This document shows, piece after piece, positions 43,444-52,613 of a stretch of DNA of 64,000 nucleotides. Origin of the DNA: JBJXGE01 sp046154185 (GTDB taxonomy: Bacteria; Planctomycetota; UBA8108; UBA1146; JAJFFE01); NCBI GenBank assembly GCA_046154185.1, contig JBJXGE010000021.1, positions 62,001 to 126,000 on the forward strand, given 5' to 3'. The position numbers and the translations under genes were made by a program. The notes beneath the pieces were generated by a model. It ran no database searches. It was not told where the DNA came from and saw only the letters and a list, made by a program, of their open reading frames with translations. How positions within the stretch are numbered: position 1 is the stretch's first letter; each line of letters starts with the position of its first letter.

Positions 43444-46400
43444 ATGCGCCTGTCGAAAAACGCTTGGCGTGACGTGTTGCTACTGACTCTCATTACTGCT
43501 CTAGCGACGGCTTGCACGCCGCGCACCGGCGGCGGTGGTCGTGGCGGCGACACGACCGTCCCCTCGACCGACAATAGTTTCACGTGGTCGAAAACCTATG
43601 GAGGCCCCGACGATGACTCGGCGTCGGCGATGGCGGAGTCGTCACGCGGCGGTTACTTGGTCGCGGGCAATACCAACGGCTTCGATCAGAATGCGAGCGA
43701 CATCTGGGCGTTTCGCGTCGACGGCCGCGGCCAAGCCATGTGGTCGCGCACGTACGGCTCCGCTGGAATTCGGTTGCAAGAGCTTCGCGGCATCGCGGTC
43801 GAACCGTCGAGCGGCGACATCGTGATCGTGGGCATCGAAGTCGTACGAAAGGATGTCGTCGAGGGCGTCGCGATCCGTCTCACCGCGGACTTCCAATTCG
43901 TGTGGCGCCGGCAACTCGAAATGCAGCAGCCGCAGCACGTGCTCGCGTTGCCGGATTCTCAGTTTCTCGTCGTCGGCGCGGACCTCGCCGTCGACGGCGA
44001 CGTCGCGGTCGCACTGCTCGATGCGGATGGTCGATCACTTTGGCAGCGCACGTACGGCGGTGGCGCCGCGTACACCAGCGCTCGCACGGACTCCGGCCGC
44101 TACTACGTCGGCGGCGCCCATCGAGTCACGGCGGCGCCGGAATACACGCGGCCCGTCGTCTACGCGCTCAATACCGACGGCGACATTCAATGGGTGCAAG
44201 ACGCCTTTGATCCCCTGCTCACGCAAATGGCGGTGCGAGTCGTCGAAGTCACGAATTTCGCCGGCGACTACATCGCAATGGGCACTTGGCACATTCCGGC
44301 GACGCAAGAGCGCACGGTCTTCCGCCAACTCGGCGACGCCGCGGGCAACTTGATCGACAACAATGATCTCGAGTTGTCGGGCGGCGCGTTCAGCGGCGAC
44401 ATCGCGTGGGACTGGCTCGAGCGCGATCAAAACGGCCAATACATCGCGACCGGCGTGGAAGTCTCCGACACGGCCGGCGTGCCGAACGCCGCGATCTATG
44501 GCCGCTTTGACGAAGACTTCGATGAATTGAATACGCAGGTCCTGAGTTTCCCAGCGCCGAGCACGAACGCGGCCGGCACGCGGCTACTGCGGAAGTCCGG
44601 CGGCTACATGCTCGTGCTTGGACAAATCTCGGGCGTTTCCGGCAATGTATTCATCGCGCAGATTGGCGCCGCGGACACGATTGTCGCGCAGATCGTCACG
44701 GGCGCTGGCTCCGGCACGACGACCGGCAATGAGTTGTTGCTCGCCGCCGGATTCGCGCTCAGCGGCAAACTTCTCCTCGGTGGGCAGACCACGACCGGTC
44801 CAAACGGCGAGGGCGCGTGGCTCAGCGAATTCGACGACAATTATGTGAAAGACCGCGAGACCTACCGCAGCCTGCGGAGCCGCGACACGATCGTAGCCGC
44901 GATCGAAAACCAAGCGGGTGATGGTTTCGTGTGCATCGGCACCACCGAGTCAGCGGCGTTCGCGCAAGCGGACAAGCAGTCCATGTACGTCTTTGAAGTC
45001 GCGGAAGACGACGGCGCGCTGCGCTGGCTTACGATCCTCCGCGCCGAAACGCAGTTCAACGAGCAGGGTGTCGGTCTTTGCCGATTCGGTGATGGCTATG
45101 CGGTGATCGGTCAAAGTGCCGACGATGTCTTGCTCGCCACGCTAGACGCAGCGGGCGCCCTCACGCAGGCCATCCAACACGTCGCGCCGCCCGCGAGCGA
45201 CTATCACATGGTCGCCGGCGGAATCGTGTCGGCGTCGAACGACACGCTCTACGTCACCGGCACGCTGGCGCCAGACGAATCCGGCCCAGGCAATTCCGCG
45301 CTCCTCTGGATCGCACGACTCGACGCGCAACTCGGACAAGTTTGGCGCACCGAGTTTCAGCCGAACTTCGTGATCAAGGGATTCCTGTTCACTTCAGAAT
45401 TGCGCGGCCTCGGCGTCGCGGCGCTGGATGACGGATGCGTTGCGGTTGCCGATCTCACCTCCGCGGGACTTGACGTCGACTCGGTTGCCGCGGTGCGCGT
45501 GAACGCCGCCGGCGAACTCGTTTGGGCGCGCAGTTACTTCCGGACCGATGACGCGGCCGGCATCGCGCGCAGCGGCGCCGGCTCGTTGACGCTCGCCGCC
45601 ACGACGACACAAGTCGGCGGCGGCCTGACCTGTGATGGCGACACGACCTGCCCAAACATGCTCGCCGTGCGCATCGACGAAAGCACGGGGCAGGTCACTT
45701 GGGCGCGCACCTACAGCACGGCGACCGCCGATCACGCACACACGATCGGAGTGAGCACGAGCGGCGACTTCTTCCTCGCCGGCGATACGGATGGCGTTAC
45801 CGGCAATCGCGACTACTGGGCGATGCGCATCGCGAGCGATGGAGAGATTTCTTCGGGTTGTCCGGGCGGGATCGGCGAGAGCGCTTCCGTCCACGGCGGC
45901 AACCTGCCGCTCCTCATCAACGGTGTCGCGGCGAGTGAGAGCACCGAGCCGGTCGATGCGCTGTTCGCGGAACCCAATGCCGTCGAGCGTTTCAGCTACG
46001 TCCAAACGCAGCAATGCGTCGGCGGCGGCACCGATCCGGCGCCCATCGAGTTTCTCGTCACAATCTCAATCAACGGACAAGGAAGTGTCAGCGCCTCGAC
46101 CGGCGACACGTGCGAGAGCATGTGCGGCTGGCTCGTGCCCGCGGGCACGATGTTGAGTTTGAACGCGAACGCCGCCGCGGGTTGGACGTTTCAGAGTTGG
46201 GGCGGCGACTACGCCGGCGCCCCGGTCGAAGTCACGACCGATCTCGAGATCGTCGTGAACTTCGCCGAACCCTGCGCGGGCGGCACGCTCATGTACGCGG
46301 TCGACGATTGGAATGAAGGTTGGACCGACGTGGATCTCGTCAGCACGGGAACTTCATTCAGCGCTACCCAACAATCGCCGACTGGCGGCGCTCCCGGCAT

Positions 46401-46833
46401 TTACCGAGAGACGTACAATGCGATGCTGCAGTTCGAGAACCTCACGGTTGCGCACTTCACGCCGGAAGTTCTGTACGACTTTTCCTCCGGCGGAGCGATC
46501 GTCAGTCTCGACTTCTCGGCGCAGCTCGGCCTGAGTAATCCACTGCCGGCCGGTGATACCGTGCGCTTCAATTTCGCGGTGCGCCAAAATGGTGTCGTCC
46601 ACGTTGGCATCGGCAGCGCCGTTTTCACCACGTTGGGCTGGACCGAATTCGCGGCAACGGGTCAAAGCGCCCAGTCGTTCGAGATCGTCGGCGGGCAACA
46701 GGTTGACTTCTCCGCGAGCGCGCCGCCGATCGAATTCGGCTACGTGACGAGAGCGGAGAGTCCGGGTGGACCGATGAACCACTTAGTCGGCGTCGATACT
46801 TTGCGCGTGACGGTGCATCGGAACTGCCCATAA
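43444..46833 (+). CDS. Large lipoprotein with beta-propeller-like repeats
   Basis: A 1,129-residue exported protein. ATG 43444 has a GGAGGAA site, and a lipobox LATAC sets Cys near residue 24. Residues 40-850 contain many repeats such as WSKTYGGPDDDSASAMAES, GGYLVAGNTNG, WSRTYGSAGI and WARTYSTATADHAHTIGVS, of the sort found in propeller-like domains of surface proteins. A short domain at 868-925 (ISINGQGSVSASTGDTC, GWTFQSWGGDYAG, TDLEIVVNF) is an InlB-type B repeat. The last 200 residues form a beta-sandwich with DDWNEGWTDVDLVSTGTSF. There is no dockerin tail. Possibly a surface adhesin or binding protein. It is not clearly linked to the sigma factor gene that follows 120 bases later. Confidence 0.75.
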   Translation: MRLSKNAWRDVLLLTLITALATACTPRTGGGGRGGDTTVPSTDNSFTWSKTYGGPDDDSASAMAESSRGGYLVAGNTNGFDQNASDIWAFRVDGRGQAMWSRTYGSAGIRLQELRGIAVEPSSGDIVIVGIEVVRKDVVEGVAIRLTADFQFVWRRQLEMQQPQHVLALPDSQFLVVGADLAVDGDVAVALLDADGRSLWQRTYGGGAAYTSARTDSGRYYVGGAHRVTAAPEYTRPVVYALNTDGDIQWVQDAFDPLLTQMAVRVVEVTNFAGDYIAMGTWHIPATQERTVFRQLGDAAGNLIDNNDLELSGGAFSGDIAWDWLERDQNGQYIATGVEVSDTAGVPNAAIYGRFDEDFDELNTQVLSFPAPSTNAAGTRLLRKSGGYMLVLGQISGVSGNVFIAQIGAADTIVAQIVTGAGSGTTTGNELLLAAGFALSGKLLLGGQTTTGPNGEGAWLSEFDDNYVKDRETYRSLRSRDTIVAAIENQAGDGFVCIGTTESAAFAQADKQSMYVFEVAEDDGALRWLTILRAETQFNEQGVGLCRFGDGYAVIGQSADDVLLATLDAAGALTQAIQHVAPPASDYHMVAGGIVSASNDTLYVTGTLAPDESGPGNSALLWIARLDAQLGQVWRTEFQPNFVIKGFLFTSELRGLGVAALDDGCVAVADLTSAGLDVDSVAAVRVNAAGELVWARSYFRTDDAAGIARSGAGSLTLAATTTQVGGGLTCDGDTTCPNMLAVRIDESTGQVTWARTYSTATADHAHTIGVSTSGDFFLAGDTDGVTGNRDYWAMRIASDGEISSGCPGGIGESASVHGGNLPLLINGVAASESTEPVDALFAEPNAVERFSYVQTQQCVGGGTDPAPIEFLVTISINGQGSVSASTGDTCESMCGWLVPAGTMLSLNANAAAGWTFQSWGGDYAGAPVEVTTDLEIVVNFAEPCAGGTLMYAVDDWNEGWTDVDLVSTGTSFSATQQSPTGGAPGIYRETYNAMLQFENLTVAHFTPEVLYDFSSGGAIVSLDFSAQLGLSNPLPAGDTVRFNFAVRQNGVVHVGIGSAVFTTLGWTEFAATGQSAQSFEIVGGQQVDFSASAPPIEFGYVTRAESPGGPMNHLVGVDTLRVTVHRNCP

Positions 46834-46953
46834 GGTTCGATCTCGGCGGGCGCGCGCGACGGATTTTAGCGGCGCGTTGGTCGGAGCGTGGAGGGTCGGT
46901 AGAATCGTCGACTGTCGATTCTCGAACCTTCACGCCCGACGAACGAACCGCCT

Positions 46954-47544
46954 ATGGAAAATGGCTCGGAACACGCGCGCACACACGCCTCGCACGAAGT
47001 CACCGCCGCGCTCGGCGCGGTCAAGGACGGCGTGCCCGGCGCGCAGAATCGCCTCATTCAACTGGTGTATGAAGAGCTGCGACGGCTGGCGCGCCAGCGC
47101 GCGCCGCAATCGTTGGGCCCGGCAACCTTGTGTCCGACCGCGCTCGTGCATGAGGCTTATCTGCGTCTCATGGATGGGCAACAGCTCGGGTGGGCGGATC
47201 GCAACCATTTTCTCGGCGCCGCGGCCTGCGCGATGCGCTCCGCGGTCGTCGACTACGCGCGACATCGCAACGCGCAGAAGCGCGGCGGCGGCGCCGTACA
47301 GCTCGAGTTGTCGCCGCAGCTCGCGGAGGTCGATCAGCGCGTGAGCGATGTGCTGGAAGTGCACGAAGCGCTCGATCGGTTGGCGCTCGTCAGCAGCCGC
47401 GCGAGTCGGGTCGTGGAGCTGTTGTACTTCGGCGGTTTGCAGGAAGATGAGGCGGCGGCCGTGTTGGATGTGTCGGCGCGCACGGTGCGGCGCGAGTGGC
47501 GGTTCGCGCGTGCGTGGCTTTTCGATCAGCTTCGAACGCAGTAA
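46954..47544 (+). CDS. ECF sigma factor, planctomycete type
   Basis: A 196-residue sigma-70-like factor. Region 2 is GVPGAQNRLIQLVYEELRRLAR with CPTALVHEAYLRLMDGQ and MRSAVVDYARHRNAQKRGG; region 4 is EALDRLALVSSRASRVVELLYF with EDEAAAVLDVSARTVRREW as the helix-turn-helix. The ELRRLARxxR and TALVHEAYLRL motifs are those of the TIGR02999/Sigma70_ECF group, abundant in planctomycetes. It would direct RNA polymerase to a small regulon. The gene for a WD40 kinase starts 13 bases after its stop, and such pairing is recurrent in this phylum, so the kinase may regulate the sigma factor by phosphorylation (inference). Confidence 0.93.
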   Translation: MENGSEHARTHASHEVTAALGAVKDGVPGAQNRLIQLVYEELRRLARQRAPQSLGPATLCPTALVHEAYLRLMDGQQLGWADRNHFLGAAACAMRSAVVDYARHRNAQKRGGGAVQLELSPQLAEVDQRVSDVLEVHEALDRLALVSSRASRVVELLYFGGLQEDEAAAVLDVSARTVRREWRFARAWLFDQLRTQ

Positions 47545-47556
47545 GGGTTGCCGGTG

Positions 47557-50500
47557 ATGAGCGAAGACAGCGCCGACTCGGCGCGGACGGCATCGCTGAT
47601 CGAGGAGCTGTTCGCGGTCGCCATCGACTTGTCGACGGCCGAGCGCGACGTCTACTTGGCACGCGAATGCGGGGCCGACCTCGAGATGCGCGCGCAGATC
47701 GATCGACTGCTGAGCGCGGATCTCGAAGCGGGATCGTGGCTCGAGGGCACGGCCGCCGAGCTTTTGCCTTCGCTCTCGAATTTCGATGCGCCGCTCAGCG
47801 CCGGCACGATGCTCGGCGCCTACCGCATCATTCGGCATGTCGCGTCCGGCGGGATGGGCACAGTCTACGAAGCCAGTCAGGAACAGCCCCGGCGCGTCGT
47901 CGCGCTCAAGCTCCTGCGCTCGACGATCGCCACCAGCGATGCCTTGCGCCGTTTTCAACTCGAGGGTCTTCTCCAGGCGAGCCTCGAGCATTCGGCGATC
48001 GCGCGCGTCTACGAAGTCGGGACGCTGCGCTACGGCGATGGGTCCTCGCCCTACATCGCCATGGAATTCGTGCACGGTGCATGCGACATCGTGCAGTACG
48101 CCCGGCTACACAAACTCGACCGCGATCAACGCCTGGAGTTATTTCTCGCCGTGTGCGAGGCAGTGCGCTTCGCGCATCAGCGCGGGGTACTGCACCGCGA
48201 TCTCAAACCGCACAACGTGCTCGTCGGCGCCGACGGAGCGCCGAAGATCATCGACTTCGGCATCGCGCGCGCGCTCGATCCCGATCTCAAGCAATCGATC
48301 GAGACGCGGCCCGGCGTCCTGGTCGGTACCGTGCAGTATATGAGTCCCGAGCTGCTCACCGGTGACCGCACGCATGGCGACACGCTCAGCGACGTGTATG
48401 CGCTTGGCGTGATTCTCTATGAACTGTTGACGGAGCGCCGACCCTACGTTTTCGACGGACTCAATTTCGTGCAGATCGCGCGCACGATCAGCGACTCGTT
48501 GCCAACGCGGCCGAGTAGCATCGATCCGACGATGCACGGCGACTTGGAAGCAATTCTGCTCAAGGCGGTCGAGAAGGAACCCGGGTTGCGCTACGCATCC
48601 GCGCACGAACTCGCGGCCGACTTGCAGCGATTCCGGCGGCACGAGCCGATCCTTGCGCGACCACCGAGTTGGACGTACACGTTGCGACTCCTCGCGCGCA
48701 AACATCGCGCAGCGGCCGTCGCGCTCTCGGTCATCGTCGTGAGTCTTGCGAGCGCCACCGCGTTCAGCTTGATATTCGCGACTCGCGCCGCGACCGAGCG
48801 AAGCGCGGCCGTCGTGGAACGCGATCGCTCGGAACGCAGCACGTATAGGGCGCGCATCGCGGCGGCCGATGCGGCGCTCCGCGGTTACGAGATCGGCACG
48901 GCGCGCCTCCACTTGAGGCAGGCGGACGAGCGCTTGCGAGGACTCGAATGGCAAATCTTGACGTCGCGCATCGACACCAGCGATCGCACGATTCGCGACG
49001 AAGAATGGCGCTGTCTGCGGCACGATGCGAGTCGTGATCGCAAGCGGATTGCGAGTCTCTGGAAATCGAAAACCACGGGCGAAGTTGAGTTGCGCGTGGG
49101 AATCTGCGAGCCCGCCGACTCCGTGCGCATTGCGGTCGATCCCGCGACGGCGCGACTCATCGTGAATGCCGATGGATCGCGCGCGGCCGTGAGCGGCGAC
49201 ACTGGCTTGTTGCAGCTCGTCAACCTCACGGCGGCGCGCATCATCGGTGAGCGACGCCGCCTCGATGGTTACACGACCTGCATGGCGTTTAGCCCCGACG
49301 GCACGCGACTCGCCAACATTGTAGGCGGACACATGTTTGAAGTGATGGAAGTGCCGAGCTTGCTGAAACTGCAGGAGATCCGCAGCGAAACGGTTCTGTG
49401 CGATGTCAGTTACCATCCCGATGGAACGACGATCGCGACCAGCGGCCGGCGCGATCTGCGGTATTGGGATGCCGACACGCTCGATTTGCAGCGCGTCGCC
49501 ATCGGTCATGATTCCGACATTCTCAGCATCGCGTGGAGCGACGATGGCAAGTCATTGGTGTCTGGTTCGATCGACGGCACCGTGTTCCTGTGGGATGCCG
49601 AGCGCACAACGCCGCGCTTTTCGTGGCGCGCGAGCGCGCGCGAAGTATTCCGCGTGCGCATGACGCCCGACGCGAGCTGCATCGCGGCGGGGTGCGCGGA
49701 CGGCAGCGTGCGACTGTGGTCGGCGCATAGCGGGCTCGCTGTGCACAACCTGTGGGGCGAAGAGGGCGCGATTCAATCACTCACCGTGGCGGCGGATGGC
49801 CGCAGCTTCGTCGCGGCTGGGGATTCCGGCGTGTTGCGCATCTTTCCGCGCCAGCCGATTCTCGAACTTCGTATGGCGCAGGCAGAGGCGAGCCTCGTCC
49901 GCGGCATCGATTACAGCCCCGACGGTCATTGGCTCGCGGCCGCGACCTTCGATCGCTCCGTCGTCGTGTACGAAGCGGAATCGGGTCGCGTCGAAGTGGA
50001 GCTCGGCAAGTTCAAGGCGGTCGCGTCCGACGTGACGTTTAGCGCGCGCGGCACGCTCATCGCGGCGATCAGTAATGATCAGCGCGTTCGGGTTTGGCGA
50101 GTGCCGACTTGGGAGCCCGTCGCTGAGTGGCGTGCGCAAGATGATGGCGGCCACGGCGTCGCGATTTCGCCCGACGACGCGCTCGTCGTGACGGGCGGTC
50201 GCGATCGCGCGATGCGCGTGTGGTCGCTCGCGGATCAACAGCTCCTGCGCGAGATCCCCCACTCGGATTGGTTATGGAACTTCGAGTTCAGCGGCGATGG
50301 CGCACTCGTCGCGAGTGCTTCGCGGAGCCGGCAGTTGCGCGTCTTTCGCGTCGCTGATTGGAGCGAGTTCGATTGCGAGCAAATCGGCATGACCGGCGCG
50401 TACGACGTCCGCTTCCATCCGACGGAGCCGTTGGTCGCGGCGGCGTGTCATGATGGGCGAGTCCGGATCTGGCGCATGAACGGCGACCAACTGCGCGTCG

Positions 50501-50793
50501 TAAACGAAATGCCGGGCGAATCCGGCAACGTCTTCTGCGTCGACATCTCGCCCGACGGCCGCCGCCTCGTCAGCGGCGGCTCCGACGGTATCGTCCGGCT
50601 GTGGGACCTCGAGAGCGGCGAAGCACTGCTCACACTCACCGGCCACCGCAGCAATATTTTCGGCGTCGCGTTCAATCCCGACGGTACCCAGTTCGCATCC
50701 GCCGGTGGTCGCTATGAACCCGGCACCGGCGAAACCATCGTCTGGGGCCGACGGAGCGGACGACCATGGCCGCCGGTGCTCGAGGTGAAGTGA
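47557..50793 (+). CDS. Ser/Thr protein kinase with WD40 repeats
   Basis: A 1,078-residue membrane kinase. After an N-terminal helical part, the PknB-type domain (about 85-345) shows ASGGMGTVYEA (Gly loop), VALKLL (ATP-binding Lys), LHRDLKPHNVLV (catalytic loop), DFGIAR (metal-binding Asp), TVQYMSPE and DVYALGVILYELLTERRPY, so it should be active. One transmembrane helix (AAVALSVIVVSLASATAFSL, about 383-402) is followed by a short coil and a C-terminal WD40 propeller (about 540-1,070) with blades such as VSGSIDGTVFLWDAE, AAGCADGSVRLWSAH and TGGRDRAMRVWSLA. ATG 47557 follows AAGGG. It lies 13 bases after the ECF sigma gene and is surely in the same operon. Confidence 0.95.
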   Translation: MSEDSADSARTASLIEELFAVAIDLSTAERDVYLARECGADLEMRAQIDRLLSADLEAGSWLEGTAAELLPSLSNFDAPLSAGTMLGAYRIIRHVASGGMGTVYEASQEQPRRVVALKLLRSTIATSDALRRFQLEGLLQASLEHSAIARVYEVGTLRYGDGSSPYIAMEFVHGACDIVQYARLHKLDRDQRLELFLAVCEAVRFAHQRGVLHRDLKPHNVLVGADGAPKIIDFGIARALDPDLKQSIETRPGVLVGTVQYMSPELLTGDRTHGDTLSDVYALGVILYELLTERRPYVFDGLNFVQIARTISDSLPTRPSSIDPTMHGDLEAILLKAVEKEPGLRYASAHELAADLQRFRRHEPILARPPSWTYTLRLLARKHRAAAVALSVIVVSLASATAFSLIFATRAATERSAAVVERDRSERSTYRARIAAADAALRGYEIGTARLHLRQADERLRGLEWQILTSRIDTSDRTIRDEEWRCLRHDASRDRKRIASLWKSKTTGEVELRVGICEPADSVRIAVDPATARLIVNADGSRAAVSGDTGLLQLVNLTAARIIGERRRLDGYTTCMAFSPDGTRLANIVGGHMFEVMEVPSLLKLQEIRSETVLCDVSYHPDGTTIATSGRRDLRYWDADTLDLQRVAIGHDSDILSIAWSDDGKSLVSGSIDGTVFLWDAERTTPRFSWRASAREVFRVRMTPDASCIAAGCADGSVRLWSAHSGLAVHNLWGEEGAIQSLTVAADGRSFVAAGDSGVLRIFPRQPILELRMAQAEASLVRGIDYSPDGHWLAAATFDRSVVVYEAESGRVEVELGKFKAVASDVTFSARGTLIAAISNDQRVRVWRVPTWEPVAEWRAQDDGGHGVAISPDDALVVTGGRDRAMRVWSLADQQLLREIPHSDWLWNFEFSGDGALVASASRSRQLRVFRVADWSEFDCEQIGMTGAYDVRFHPTEPLVAAACHDGRVRIWRMNGDQLRVVNEMPGESGNVFCVDISPDGRRLVSGGSDGIVRLWDLESGEALLTLTGHRSNIFGVAFNPDGTQFASAGGRYEPGTGETIVWGRRSGRPWPPVLEVK

Positions 50794-50851
50794 TGGGTTT
50801 TTGGCACCCCCCAAAAAAAACAGCTGGGCCTGCAAGGCCCACAGACCAAAG

Positions 50852-50885
50852 CCCAGGGTCGGCCGGTCCGCCGGCCTACCCTGGG
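50852..50885. repeat. Palindromic REP-like element
   Basis: CCCAGGGTCGGCCGG (50852-50866) and CCGGCCTACCCTGGG (50871-50885) pair over 15 bases with one mismatch around TCCG. A smaller hairpin TGGGCCTGCAAGGCCCA precedes it. It ends 36 bases before the sigma factor ATG and could also act as a terminator for the kinase gene. Confidence 0.7.
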
Positions 50886-50921
50886 TCCACCGCATGCGAG
50901 AATCCGTCACCCCGCCCGCGC

Positions 50922-51458
50922 ATGGACGACGTCGAGCTGATTGCGCGGTTGAATAGTGGCGACCCGACGGCGTTCGCGGCCCTTTACTATCGCTATCGCG
51001 ATTGGGTCTATCGGGTGGCGTGGCGGCACACGCAGCATCACGAGGACGCGCTCGATGTGGTGCAAGACTGCTTCGCGTACTTTGCGAACAAGTTTCCTGG
51101 GTTTGCGCTCCGCGCGCGCCTCACGACGTTTCTCTATCCGGTGGCGAAGCACCTCGCGCTGAAAGCGCGGGCGCGTCGCGCGAAGGTCGCCGGTGAAGTG
51201 ATCGACATCGACTCGATTCCGGCGCTGCCGACGGGCGAGCCTGATCAAGAGGACGGCGCGGCGCTCGGGCGCGCGCTGGCTCGATTACCCGCGCCGCAAC
51301 GCGAAGTCGTGGAGCTGCGGTTCGTCGACGAACTTAAGCTCGAGGAGATCGCGCTCGTCCTCGAGGTGCCGCTTGGGACCATCAAGTCGCGACTCCACCA
51401 CGCGCTCAAGGCGCTCGCCGAAGTGCCAGAACTCTCCGCGCTCTTTCGGGAAGTGTAA
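50922..51458 (+). CDS. RNA polymerase sigma factor, sigma-70/ECF family
   Basis: A 178-residue ECF-type factor. Region 2 is LIARLNSGDPTAFAALYYRY with WRHTQHHEDALDVVQDCFAYF, region 4 is ALARLPAPQREVVELRFVDE with KLEEIALVLEVPLGTIKSRLHHALKAL, the HTH that reads the -35 element. ATG 50922 is chosen; the open frame from 50766 reads through the palindrome and adds no domain. The following three genes run on the same strand, and the last two each overlap the preceding stop by four bases. The next gene codes for a short cytoplasmic part plus one transmembrane helix, the layout of an anti-sigma factor, so regulation through the membrane is likely. Confidence 0.92.
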   Translation: MDDVELIARLNSGDPTAFAALYYRYRDWVYRVAWRHTQHHEDALDVVQDCFAYFANKFPGFALRARLTTFLYPVAKHLALKARARRAKVAGEVIDIDSIPALPTGEPDQEDGAALGRALARLPAPQREVVELRFVDELKLEEIALVLEVPLGTIKSRLHHALKALAEVPELSALFREV

Positions 51459-51608
51459 GAATCTAAGAAATACTTTGAACCATTTCGCGCGTTGCGGACT
51501 TCAGCCTGCAGAGAAAGCGAGTGCGAGGGTCGACGCGGACGATGCGCTTCGGCGTCAATGCGATCGCCGCGCTGAGCGCACGCAGATTCAAGCGTCGTCC
51601 CCAAACGA

Positions 51609-51669
51609 GGGTCTGAAAGACCCGCAAGATTAGAGACCAGGGTTGGCCGGCCTGGCGGCCTACCCTGGG
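51609..51669. repeat. Palindromic REP-like element
   Basis: Two hairpins: GGGTCTGAAAGACCC (51609-51623) and CCAGGGTTGGCC with GGCCTACCCTGG (51637-51669). It shares its long stem with the element at 50852-50885 and lies in the 226-base gap between the sigma factor gene and the EF-hand membrane protein gene. Confidence 0.7.
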
Positions 51670-51684
51670 AAACGAGTGCGAGCG

Positions 51685-52155
51685 ATGTCCTCAGCGGTTG
51701 AGCCTTCGAACGACGATGACACTCTTGCGACGCCGCAGCTTGCGCGTGCGCTGCGCGCGCATTATCGCGCACCGAGCGAAGTCACTGCGGAAATCGACCG
51801 GCGCGTCCTCGCCGACGCCAATCGCCGGCTGCGTCTCGTTCGTTGGGGACGCGCCACGCGATGGATAAGCGGCGGCGCCGCGGCGCTCCTTGTCATCGGC
51901 GGGGTCTATTTGGCGGTCGAACGTGCGACGCGGACGCCGGCGCTCGACGATCGCAGGTCGACCGCGCTGCGAGCAGACATCGATGGCAGCGGCCGCGTCG
52001 ATATCCTCGATGCGTTGCGTTTGGCGCGGCTTGTCGCCGAGACGCCGGTCGTCGATCGCCGCTTTGACATGAATAGCGATACAGTCGTCGACCAGCGCGA
52101 CGTCGATGCCGTGGCCGAGCGCGCGGTCCGGCTCGAGAAGCGAGAGCGACCATGA
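51685..52155 (+). CDS. Single-pass membrane protein with extracytoplasmic EF-hand/dockerin-like domain (possible anti-sigma factor)
   Basis: A 156-residue protein. Residues 1-58 are a charged cytoplasmic part (TPQLARALRAHYRAPSEVTA), followed by a helix WISGGAAALLVIGGVYLAV (about 59-77). The outer part has two EF-hand loops, DIDGSGRVDILD (97-108) and DMNSDTVVDQRD (129-140), the type I dockerin pattern but without the Cys and Pro-rich tail seen in the secreted proteins of this window. No zinc-binding anti-sigma motif is visible. Position after a sigma factor gene and topology suggest an anti-sigma or sensor that could respond to calcium or to a cohesin-like partner; that is inference. The next gene overlaps its stop by four bases. 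Confidence 0.75.
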   Translation: MSSAVEPSNDDDTLATPQLARALRAHYRAPSEVTAEIDRRVLADANRRLRLVRWGRATRWISGGAAALLVIGGVYLAVERATRTPALDDRRSTALRADIDGSGRVDILDALRLARLVAETPVVDRRFDMNSDTVVDQRDVDAVAERAVRLEKRERP

Positions 52156-52613
52156 AACAAGCGACGGCTAGAACCTGCGCCGGCGTATTGTCGTGCGCCG
52201 CGCTCCTGGCCGGTTTCGCAATGGCGATGGCACAGCCAGCGCCGCCTGGACTCCGCTTTGCCGCGTACGAACTCTGGATCGAAACCGGCGACCGTGAACT
52301 GGCGGCCTGGCAGGTGGAGGTCACGGATCCCGCCGCGCACGCGCAGCTCGTCGGCCTCGAAGGCGGGAGCGAAGCCGCCTACGCCGACGCGCCGTATTAC
52401 GATCGAGCGGCGCTGCTCCAACATCGCGTGATCGTCGCCGCCTTCAGTCTCGAAGCAACACTCCCGAGTGGGCGAACGCACGTCGCGACGCTGCATTTCG
52501 CGCTCGACGCGGCGAGCGACTCAGCGTTCGAAGTTGTCCCAGTCGCAGCCGCCGATCCGAGCGGCGCATCCATCACAATCGATGCCGTGCTAGTCGAGAA
52601 GGAGCAGAAATGA
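52152..52613 (+). CDS. Small secreted beta-sandwich protein
   Basis: A 153-residue exported protein with a signal peptide ending near AMAMAQPA (residue 28). The mature part is rich in beta strands: LRFAAYELWIETGDRELAAW, WQVEVTDPAAHAQLVGLEGG and RTHVATLHFALDA, ending SITIDAVLVEKEQK. The strand order and the AAWQVEV start recall cohesin-like or immunoglobulin-like domains, but similarity is weak. Both ends overlap neighbours by four bases, so it is translated together with the EF-hand membrane protein before it and the VIT/VWA protein after it. A partner role for one of them is plausible. Confidence 0.72.
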   Translation: MKQATARTCAGVLSCAALLAGFAMAMAQPAPPGLRFAAYELWIETGDRELAAWQVEVTDPAAHAQLVGLEGGSEAAYADAPYYDRAALLQHRVIVAAFSLEATLPSGRTHVATLHFALDAASDSAFEVVPVAAADPSGASITIDAVLVEKEQK

